Positions 1-9,700 of a stretch of DNA of 64,000 nt are shown here, piece after piece. The notes under the pieces are model-generated. The model had not been told where the DNA came from, did no database searches, and saw nothing but the letters and a program-made list of their open reading frames with translations. Both the position numbers and the translations under genes were made by a program. Every line of letters begins with the position of its first letter. The first letter of the stretch is position 1. Source of the DNA: Trebouxia sp. TZW2008 (lineage: Eukaryota > Chlorophyta > Trebouxiophyceae > Trebouxiales > Trebouxiaceae); contig BDIU01000233.1 of assembly GCA_002118135.1 (NCBI GenBank), positions 1-64,000 on the forward strand. The letters run 5' to 3'.

Positions 1-857
1 TGGCTATGATCTTGCATCGACTTTCATGTGACTAGCCTGCGTTTTCAAGTTGTTTCGCCTTACGTTGGCAGGGTGGGGTCTCTCCCGTTTTTGACCCTAA
101 ATGGCTTGACACCTGCACATGTTACTCAGATAACAACGAGTAGCACCACCAACGCACACAGTCCAGAAGGGCATGCCTGAATGCAAGACGTTGGACAAGT
201 GATTCGGGCTAGGACTGCAGCCCCAGCTTCATATTGAGCAACATAAGTCTAGACATCATGTCAGTGCGGTCTTCGGAGGGACACAGCTGGGACTTCGTTG
301 TTGAGGCAGTCAATTGATGCTGCAGGACTGACAATTTGATGAGACTATGAGCAGCTGGTAGCAGTGTCAAACCGCTCATGCATCATTCAAGTTTTGCATA
401 CAGTCCACAAGGCATAGATGAGCACTTCAATTTGATTGCTTGACTTTACAGAGAGAGTGGGTCATGCTTGTACCCTGACGACTTCATGCTGTTTGTTGCT
501 GCCAGGCAGCACAATTGCAAGTCTTCAAACGCCACTTCATTGTAACCTCAAGAACTGTGCACGCAAGCTGACCAGCTGCTGCCTAGGCAACTTGCAGAGA
601 AGACTTCTTGCAGAGTTTTAGTTAGTGCTGGCACTGCTGAAAGCAAGTGCCCAATTGTAAGCCTAGCAGATGTGATCATCAACACTGTGTTCCTGTTCAC
701 TCTTGACCTCTCTTTGAAACCCTGCTGGGACATGCATTTACTCAGACTTTGCACATCAGCCAACCTGCCTTTTGTGTTCTATCAGCTATCGTAATGACAG
801 CTTCATTGAACAACAGTACTCTAAAGATTCAGTACTTTGGACTAAGCATACTACTAC
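1..857. other. No gene recognised
   Basis: No open frame here shows protein-like composition or matching splice borders on either strand. It lies downstream of the minus-strand secreted-protein gene and probably holds its 3' UTR and intergenic DNA. A gene crossing the left window edge cannot be excluded. Confidence 0.4.
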
Positions 858-1037
858 TGCCCAGCAATAACACGAGCGGTAGTGACTAGCTGCCCAGAGA
901 ATAAACAGCAAAGCAGCATCCAGTACCATTGTAACTTTGCGCCAAGCATACAACTTGTGCCCAGCAACAAAGCAAGTGCCAGTGACTGGCTGCTCAGAGG
1001 ATCAACAGCAAAGCGGCACCCAGCACAATTGTCCACC
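858..1037. repeat. Direct duplication of the terminal exon end (about 98 bp period)
   Basis: Two imperfect copies, roughly 858-935 and 957-1034, share blocks such as AACAGCAAAGC and GACTRGCTGC. The right copy includes the stop-codon end of the secreted-protein gene (stop at 994-996); the left copy lies in its 3' flank. This is one of many exon-edge duplications in the window. Confidence 0.7.
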
Positions 1038-3841
1038 TCCACGTCTTCTTTGGGGATCTGGTGAATGCATACAGGGTACCATCATTCAGGCTCTGGTATA
1101 GAGCTTTGCGGATGCCGCCAGCAGAGACTGCAATGCCATTGCCCACCGGGACCATGACAGCTGCGTACAAGTTTGAACCTGACTGCACTGCTAGCTGCAG
1201 ATACATGTCACCGTCATTGCCCCTCTGCACTGGTCCATTCAGCTGCTGGTCTATGCGGTAGCCCATGTACGTCACCAGTGTTTGCTGCAGAGCAAGCAAA
1301 CCCATTCAGATGCTTGCATGCTGTACAAGGCTGCATTTGTACACAGCACAATGTTACAGCTGTGCACTGGCCTGGTCAGTTGCTGATCTATGCAGGAGCC
1401 CATGTATGTCAGCAAAATTTGCTGCAGGGCAAGCAACCTCCAGGCAGGCATCGCTGACTGAGTATACAAAGCTGCATTGGCTTGCACCAGAAAGCTGACA
1501 GCAAAGAAGCTTCTCACATGGTGAACATGACAGAAGCAGGAACTTGGAGGAGGTGGTCATGGTCAATGCATTGCCAGCATGGTGTTGGACACAATAAGTA
1601 CAGAAATCAGCGTGATTTACATTGAGCTGATGATGACATGCCTATATGAACCACTTCCTGCAGTCATAACCCAAAGACATGCTGTACACAACTTGAGACA
1701 CTGTGCACAGACTCGGTGGCAATGGCTGACCTGTCTGGTGTTGGGGTCCAGTCCTGAATCAGTCCACATGCTGATCAGTGTTTTGATGATGCTGATCTGG
1801 TTGGCATTGGCATTGGCAAAGCCAGCACGCTTAGTTAGAGGCGGCACCACCGCATCTTCATCACTGTCTGCCCTCTTGGTGAGACCTCCATTAGGGTCTG
1901 CTGAGGTGGGGATGGCATCATAACCTCCATCTGTCCAGCCAACTGCATTCAGAAGACACAATATTGTCAGTGGATGTGGACAAGTATGAGCATGGTGTTA
2001 ATGCACAGAAAACACTGCAGGTGTAGCTTTTGCTGATACTGAAGCATATCTCTGCACTTGCGGAAATGCCTGAATTTACAACATTGCAGGGGGCATGTGC
2101 TGTGCATTGTCACCCAATGCTACACACACAGTAAGACCCACAATTTGCTATGAACCAGGTTGACTCAAGCATTGCAGCTGTCAACACATTGGTGGCACAT
2201 TAGCGTGCAGCAAGAAAGGCAATGCTGAAGCCTGCAGATGCCAAATCTTTATAATGTATGATGCGTTCACCCTTGTTCATGTGCAAGCATGACGAGCATG
2301 CTTTGAGGACAAAGGATTTTGGGGACAAATCATTGTTGCAATGGAGGCTTTGCATACCTGGCAAAGACAGGTCTTCAATGCCCAGATGAGTGTTGAAGTT
2401 CTGGTTGTCATCAGTCCTGCAGCATACATCAGAGCATCAGCAAACGGTCTGCATTGCAATCAATGCAAAACGCTCTCTTGATCAGCTAGTGCACACAGCT
2501 GTCAAGTGCAAGGTCAGAGTCAAAACTCCGAGGTCAACCATACAAATGAAAGGAAATGTTCCAAGAGGACCAAAACACCAAAATATCAAGCAGCCTGTCA
2601 AATTGCTGTACCATTGTCCAGAACGTCACGCAGGTGGAGGTTGGAACAAAAGGAAAATGTAACAAGAAAACCCAAACCAATAACAGCTCACCCAGTTGCA
2701 TAGTTGCCGCCAGAGCCCTTGACCCAGCCATCCACCAGCTCTGCAATGGAGTCACTGGACAGCCCAGTTTTGCTCAGGTCCAGATGTGGGTTGCTAACAT
2801 CTTGCAGGGTAGCAACTCGAACCTGGTCTGGCAGCTCTTGGTTTGTGGGTCTTGCAACAAAGGTGGGAGCTGCATGACGTCATCAATGCACAGTCAGCAA
2901 GACAGTGCGCTGAGTGTTCAGCATGGACTCATCAGCATGCGCTCAGTGCAGCTAGCTCAGCAGGGCAACTAGCTGAGCAATAGCATTGCAGCAACATCTT
3001 TGAGCAGCGTTCACACCATGACTTCATGCAATAGGAAACAGGTCAGGCTGAGCTAGCTGAGCAGATAGCATTACAGCATCAGCTTTGAGCAGTGTTCTCA
3101 GCAAAACTACATGCAACAGAATGCAGCTCTCACATGTGGTCACAAACATGCAGAGCAGTAGGTTGATCGACAGGAACCAGCTCTTGGCAGTGTGTTGCAT
3201 GTGTCATTGCCAGAGTTGACTTGCAGCATGAGCTCAGCTGCTGGGCAGAGGCTACGCGCTGTGCAAGCAAGATGACAGCTGCACTCACCGGCATAGACGG
3301 TAATGCCAATGCCTTGAAGTTGGTTGTTCGTTCCAGCGTTGTAGACATCGACGCCCTGCCCGTCCACGTTGTCCTTGGTGGTGACGCTGTCGTCCGAGTT
3401 GATCACGGCAGTGCTGTGCTTGCCTGTGGCGGTGTCACAGTTCTGTCCATCGCCAACAACCCAGACCTCGACTCGTACTTGGTCGACAGCGGAGTATTCA
3501 TCGACGTCTGCATGCACAGCCTCTGTTAATACACGAAGAGAAAGAGTCGTCCCTGTTGCAGATCTTCGCAAGCACTGCAAAGCCCTCAAGCAGGGTGCTT
3601 CATCGCATCGAAGGCCAAAGCTGTTTGACTTAAGCTTACCGCTGTTATGGGCAGTGACTTGTCGGCTGACGAACTTGGATGACCCTGTTTGATGGTACTC
3701 GCGATCGAACGAATCGATATTCCAATAGCTGGTTGTCGCACAGATGTTCTTGCCGCTCAGGTTGTTGATGTGCGTATGGTCTACCGCAGCCACGACGGCC
3801 AGGCATGCCACAAACATGCACAATCCGGCCTGGATTCTCAT
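994..3841 (-). CDS. Secreted or surface-anchored protein of unknown family, six exons
   Basis: Exons on the minus strand are 3841-3640, 3552-3289, 2869-2692, 2416-2358, 1942-1731 and 1284-994. All junctions are GT..AG and phases agree, giving 401 residues. The first ATG (3841) starts a clear signal peptide (MRIQAGLCMFVACLAVVAAV); the upstream in-frame TTG is not needed. The mature part is polar and rich in Asn, Asp and Gly, with few cysteines. The C-terminus ends in a basic stretch and a hydrophobic tail (TIVLGAALLLIL), which fits a GPI-anchor signal or a single membrane span. I do not recognise the family. An extracellular or cell-surface location is inferred only from the two hydrophobic ends. 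The intron before the last exon contains a decayed copy of that exon's start (1360-1440). A TATA-like motif lies about 140 bp upstream of the ATG. Confidence 0.75.
1360..1440 (-). repeat. Ghost copy of the start of the last exon
   Basis: Read on the minus strand, this stretch repeats the acceptor and first about 25 codons of the exon at 1284. Here it reads LALQQILLTYMGSCIDQQL, against LALQQTLVTYMGYRIDQQL at the real exon. It lies in the intron 1730-1285 and soon loses similarity. The phase-0 junction 1731/1284 skips it. Confidence 0.7.
2965..3125. repeat. Imperfect tandem duplication in an intron (about 88 bp)
   Basis: Two copies share AGCTAGCTGAGCA, TAGCATT.CAGCA and TTTGAGCAG.GTTC blocks in the same order. 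They lie in the intron 3288-2870 of the secreted-protein gene. Confidence 0.6.
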
Positions 3842-3977
3842 TGTCGTTTCCAAAGCTTAGCCGTGTCGATGCGAGCTGCGTCGTGTGCTGTGTCAGTCCA
3901 GACGATCCTGGGCTGATCGCAGAAAGCTCGTTGATAGACCTCCTCTCGCCTTGCTTTGTGCGCACCTTGAACGCATC

Positions 3978-3985
3978 ATATATAC
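3978..3985 (-). promoter_or_regulatory. Candidate TATA box
   Basis: The minus strand reads TGTATATATG about 140 bp upstream of the ATG at 3841. Position and sequence fit a TATA element with a roughly 100-nt leader. No transcription start is known. Confidence 0.35.
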
Positions 3986-3999
3986 AGGGCAGCATTGCA

Positions 4000-4990
4000 G
4001 ATGATGTCATGATGGCCTCTGCCGACTTCCAGGTCTGACTCGTAGCCAGTTACACGAGCTGCGCCCCTACCAGTTTGTCAACAGGAAGGCGAGCGAAGGC
4101 AATATTGAATAATGGCTTGACTCGTCTTCGCTCCGAAGCCAAGACACAAAGGCTTCTGGCTTTGTTTGACGGCCATGTACAACTGCAGCATGGTTGGCCT
4201 CTAGCATACAGCCAGCTTGGGCATGTTTGCTTAGAGGGTGCAGCTCTTGACACAGGTTTATCAAGAAAGTCTTACCGCTGCGTTCGGCATCTTTTTTATC
4301 ATTGCATTGCATGCATGTGCAGGAACTTTCGATTAGCTGTGTCACAGACAGAGCGGTGCAGCAGTTTTGCATGTTTCAACAGCAGCTTCCATGCTTGCCC
4401 TGCATGCACTGCTTGTCTGCAGCTCAGTCATTCGTCAGGCGGCCTTTCAGATCATCCTCTCACAGTTGCTGTGCTACGTTGATCAGGATTCATGAATCAA
4501 ATTTTGTGGGTTTCCTGCTGATGTGCATATACCGTATATCAGTAGTACTGACTGCCAACAGGCTCTCAATGACAAGTGTCAGTCACGTGCTGCATCGTTC
4601 AGGGCAGCTGCATCAGCTGCGCACACAACCCCCACCTGACATGCATTCTATTGCCAAGGCATGCATCTTCAGCCGCTAGCACCAGCTTTGACCATTCGCT
4701 GCATCTTGTTACACTGAGGAAGAGCACATCACAGTTTTGTTACAGGATTCAATGCACTTTTGCCACGCATCCTCATGAAGCAGTTTACCTTCAGGGCTGA
4801 GCAACCACTGCTACTTGCAGGCCTCAACTGTTGAGCGTTGACTGCATCGTACTCTGTTTGTCAGCACGTTCAACTGGGAGACAGACACACGTGACTTCCT
4901 CCATACGATCAAGATAAGGTATAACAAAAGTGTCGTTGAGAAACATGCACGGACTCGCTTGGCAAAAAACGCATAATTTTGATTAGCAAT
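4000..4990. other. Intergenic, no gene seen
   Basis: This lies between the 5' flank of the secreted-protein gene and the stop codon of PSB27. Overlapping open frames on both strands have no consistent splice structure and look like chance. Confidence 0.5.
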
Positions 4991-6257
4991 CTAGCGGCCA
5001 CGCTTCAAAGCTCTGTCAGCATCTACTAGCTCCTGCATTGTAGAAATCAGGAGTTGAGCCACAGCAGCAGTTGCTTGTGCCATCTGCTGTGATTGTGCTG
5101 TCATGATGCATGACCGCATTGTATGTGCATTTTGATGTCATCAATGCCTATGTTGAGTCACGTAAACAAGTACGCATATTGCAACCGGAGTTAGGTTACA
5201 CTTTTGTTTTTGAATGCACTGTTTATGACATGCTTCAGGTACAGGTGCCCATGCAAAGTATGCAAAGCCTTGAAGCATGCACAAAGAACTAAGCAGGGTA
5301 GAAAACAATTACCTTCTGAATGCGGTCCAACCTCTTCTTAGGCACAGGTGCTGTCAAACCAAAGCTGTTGAAGTGGCCCGCAAGCGCGTTCACAGCTGAG
5401 TATGTTGTGCTGCAAAAGAAGACCACACTTTGCTGTAGATGTGAGTGCAGTCCCAGATACATTTTGCTCCATGAAGGGCTTGAGCATTATATGCAAACCA
5501 TGCCAGCGATACAATGGACAAAAGTCATGTGTCTTATGCATGAAGATTGTAGGAGTTTTTTCGGCCTTGCCTGTAAGACGGACGCCCCTGGAATGATCCC
5601 TCTCGACGATATTTTGCAACCCATTTTGTTGTTTTGTCCTTAATGTCTTGAAACACTTCCTCTCTGTTGCTTGCATCCTTTGGAAGATCAAGTCCATTCT
5701 TGACCTTGTCTAGCAGCATGCTCTGCAAAACAGTCACAGGACATTGAAAGATGCGAGTGCAGATAGAAAAGCAACGCTATTGCACTCCATGTACATTGCA
5801 TGTATTGCACACACTATTTGACAGGCTAATGTAGCAATATAGCTTACAGTGTCTTGAGTGTAAATTTCGTTTTTGTCAGTGCCACCTAGCAGACCTGCTT
5901 GCGCAGATCCTGCTGGGACAGCAAGCAGAGCGGCGAACCCGGCTAGCGCGACGTCACGCCTGCTGACTGCATCGTCCTGCAGAACCAGCATATGTGCTCG
6001 CAAGCGACAAAGCCAATGCGATATGATCGGACTCAGCTGGCAAAGTACCTGAGCCTTGGCTTGGCAGATCTGCTTGCGTTGAGACCTAGCGCAACCTGCT
6101 GTGCGATGGCATCTGCAGGCCAGAGGTCGCGCGGTCAAAGCCAACCGAGCAGCATGCCCTGACTCGCATGCAACGCTACAAGCACTTGCCTGGAACTGAA
6201 TGGACGGCGGCCTTGCAGTTGGCAAAGGTTGGGGCTGGCTGTGATCGAGACGTTCAT
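4991..6257 (-). CDS. PSB27: PSB27, photosystem II assembly protein of the thylakoid lumen
   Basis: PSB27 binds CP43-containing PSII intermediates in the lumen and helps assembly and repair of the oxygen-evolving complex. Six exons join in frame: 6257-6190, 6112-6049, 5976-5848, 5722-5571, 5409-5313 and 5032-4991, giving 183 residues. The first two exons give a serine/arginine-rich plastid transit peptide. Exon 3 has a twin-arginine-like lumen signal (SRRDVALAGFAALLAV, then AQA). The mature domain carries the family signatures WVAKYRREGSFQGRPSY, TYSAVNALAGHFNSFGLTAP and a final DADRALKRGR. Introns 1 and 4 use GC donors (CCAG/GCAAGT and ACAG/GCAAGG). In an alternative model, translation starts at a later non-ATG codon (6225) without intron 1; the ATG model is better because it starts MNVSITASP and keeps frame. 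The start faces the KEN-box gene, so the two share a 459-bp promoter region. Confidence 0.93.
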
Positions 6258-6716
6258 TTTGGTGGACAACGCTCCGAGATGCTATGACTCGCTTCGTGGT
6301 GCAAGGTCAAGCTCGGTCAATGTCATATCCTTTTCGATGAGACGGTGAGGAAGAAGACGCACGAGTTAGTAATCGGACACATGCATGGTTTCAAGTTTGA
6401 ATTGCGTGTTGGCTGCAAGCATCTGCACTTTGTTTGCTCTCAGCTCTGCAGCACATTTTGCAGCACCATTTGCGCGCTTCGAACTGCTTCTCAAGAGCAG
6501 AAATTGTTTGCAGTGACGACCAGACGTGTGCAAATTACATTTGCTCACCCCTTCACAAGGACTTGCAGGAAGTCATCAGATTGTAGGCTGTGCGCTGACA
6601 ATACTGCCCCTGTGATGGGCACAGGGCACCTGTACAAAACGCCATTCGTGTGACACAATCACCACACAACATTTGCTTTGAAGCCTTTGACCTTGCACCA
6701 CCTTGAATCGCACAGC
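6258..6716. promoter_or_regulatory. Divergent intergenic region between PSB27 and the KEN-box gene
   Basis: These 459 bp separate two outward-facing start codons (6257 minus, 6717 plus). Both promoters must lie here or in the leaders. I see no clear TATA pair. Confidence 0.4.
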
Positions 6717-9700
6717 ATGGTCAAGGGCTGGGGTGAGCTGCGATCGCTAGCACCCTTCTCATGGGACACCAGAGTGGACGATCACCCTCCCGGCGAGGCA
6801 GCCATGCGAGATTTCAGCGACGCCTATGCTTACACCAGATCAACTGAGAGGCCCAGGCGCAGTACAGGGCAATACGCTCAGACCCCTTCAACTGGCATAA
6901 AGCGGCGTGCTCAGTCAGCCACAAAGGTACAAACAAACCAGCATAAAGTCACAGCTCCTGACTGCTCACGTGGCAGCAATATGTCATGTTAGGTCACCCT
7001 TACTTCGGTCCAGACTTGATCAACTGTTTATTGCAGGAGGGCGATGTCGGCTCAAACAAAAGGGCGGCAAAAAGTGGTCAGGTACGCCCTTGCCTGGAAA
7101 TGACATCTGCACAAGAGCCTCCAGGCGCCATCAGCATGTTTACACAACTGTCACTTCTCATACCTTCCAGTGACATTGCCAAGCACATGTACAAGTCTTG
7201 CTACAGCAAGCTTATGAGTTCCAGTTCAGAAGGGCCACAAGACACACGGCTTTGCTGTGCAGGACAAGGAGAACAAGCACACTCCAAGCACAGCCTATGT
7301 CAGCTCCCGGCTCGGCCTTGCCAGCCCAGCTTTCCAGACTCCAGCCCGCTCAGGCCACAAGTCAGCTCAGCATGGCAGCAAATCTGCCCATGCCTGCAGA
7401 GACGCAAACACCCACAGCACCCCATCAGTAGGCACAGCTCTGACGCATGCGACGCCATCAGTTGCTGGTGGTGAGCAGCCCACGCCAAGCTCAGGAACAG
7501 ATCTAGCAAGAACCAGGGTCCCTGTACAGCCTTCTCATGCTGAGGCAGCTTGTGCTGTATTGCAAGGCTCAGCTCAAAGCAGAAAAGTGCTGGCGGATGC
7601 TGCCACGCCAGCTGAAGTGAGTCATGCATGCTTACCATGGTCACTCTGTGAGCAAAGTTTGCTCACCCTCCAGCAGTCACATGACAGTCACATTCTACAG
7701 CTGCAATCATTGCATGACATCGCTCATACAAGTGTTTGAGCATGATACAAGTGTTTGAGCAACTTGCAGTGAACATGAAACAAGCTGCAGAGTTCATTGA
7801 GTTGCAGCATGTCTTAGTGCCTGCATCACACGCATTTCTTAAGTTCAGTCAATGAGCAGGGCATTGTTGCGCTGCAGGCACAGCCTGTTGCAGATGCCTT
7901 GCCTGCTGCGTCTGCTGAGCAAGCACGACACTCACATGGCAGATCCTCCTTGTCACAGCAGCAGCCATGTTCAGGTACCTTCTCTGGAGTGCAACCACAG
8001 CAGCTCACACATCTGCTGATGTCAGCAACTGGGATGTGTGTGTTTGTTATGGCATGCACCTTTTGTCAGCTGACATGGCTGTTGATTGGATGACCATTGC
8101 CCCACACCCACAAGGTGTTCATTACCAATTCAGGCTGCAAAATGTCTAAGTAGTACCAGGTGTCTCAATCAGCACTGCTTCATTGTCATCACTGACATGT
8201 GTCATGAGGGTCATGATAATGAGGGTCTATAACCTAGCTAGGTGCATAAAGATTCAGTAAACTGCTTCCAAACAATTCTGTCGAAAGCCATTTTGTGCCA
8301 GGGGAATGGACCCAGCATTGTCTGCGTGCTGCAGAGCGAGCCTGCAGTCCAGCAACAGACATTGGCACAAAACCCCAGCATAAGGCATCAGCACCTGCTG
8401 CACCAGATCCATTGCCTGGTCAGAGCACTTGTGAGCCTGGCAGCAATGGCCATGTGAGGCACATGACACCTGCTGGCCCCACTGAAGAAGAAGACACCAG
8501 CAGAGAAGCTCTGGCCCTTACTGATGACATGGACATGGACACAGTCATAGGAGGTCAAGATGCTTTGCATCAGACTGAGCCTGATCAGCTCTTGTCACCA
8601 GCTGTCCCTGTTCCAACAATGCAAGCACAAACTCAGCAGCCTCCTGATGCTGCTACTGCTGCTGCATCAGAGGATGCTGCTGGCAGACTCATGCTGGCCA
8701 GTGCTGACGCTGCACCAACCAGTGCACAGCCAGCAGATTGTGCACCAACAATGGCTGCGCTTATTGTGCTGCAGCAAGCTCAGGTGGCTAGAACGGTCTC
8801 TGGTGCCTCTCAGCTGGCAGCAGCCCAGGCAGCTGCTAAGCCACATGCTCAGGAAGCTGCTCTCGCATCAGCAGCTTTGACAGCATCAATACCCACAGCT
8901 GTTATGCCTGCACCTGAGCTGAGGCACAATGAGACACAGGCTCAGACAGATGATCCTGCAACAGCACCTTTCACAGCACCAAAGCCCACATCTGTTGTGA
9001 ATGCGCCTGAGCCCAGGCACAATGAGACACGGGCAGCCCTCAGCGCTGTGCCAGCCAAAGCCCTCAATGTTGCCGCAGCTGCATTGGGTGGCACACACCC
9101 TCACAGCAGCCATCAAGCTGTTTTCACTCAACAGATCCCAGAGGGTAAGGACAGCATTGATGAAACAGTGGCTAAGGCAGTGCACAGCAGCCAGCAAGCT
9201 GTGTCTGGGGATGCACAGCATGGTCAGAGTGGTAATGATCAGTCAACTGTCAAGACATTGCACAGCAGCCAGCAAGCTGTGCCTGGGGATGCACAGCAGA
9301 GCCAGCCTGGCATCAGTCAAACAGCAGCCAAGGCAGTGCACAGCAGCCAGCAAGCTTTGCCTGGGGTTGCACAGCAGCGCCGGGCTAATATCAATCAAAC
9401 AGCAGCCAAGCCAGTGCACAGCAGCCAGCAAGTGATGTCCAGTGATGCACAGCATGGTCAGAATGGTATTCATCAGATGGCAGCAAAGGTAATGCACAGC
9501 AGTGCACCAGGCCAAAAGGCTAAGCCCACAGCCTCGCAGAGGAGGACTAGCAATCAGATGGCAAACAAGAACAGCAGGAAGGCGGTGGACGGCAGTCCAG
9601 CTGAAGGCACCAGAATGAGCCTCAGGTCTCGCACTCAGGGCCCTGACCAGAAGAGAAGGAAGACTAACGGTGGCAGAGCTGACAGAAGCAGACGAGCTCC

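Noticed and set aside
994..1305. A 103-codon minus-strand frame as a stand-alone gene
   Set aside because: It is the last exon (1284-994) of the secreted-protein gene; the apparent start is intron sequence before the CTGCAG acceptor.
9103..9515. Regularly spaced repeats that might suggest a CRISPR array
   Set aside because: The units are contiguous, in frame with a long exon, and there are no unique spacers; the genome is eukaryotic.
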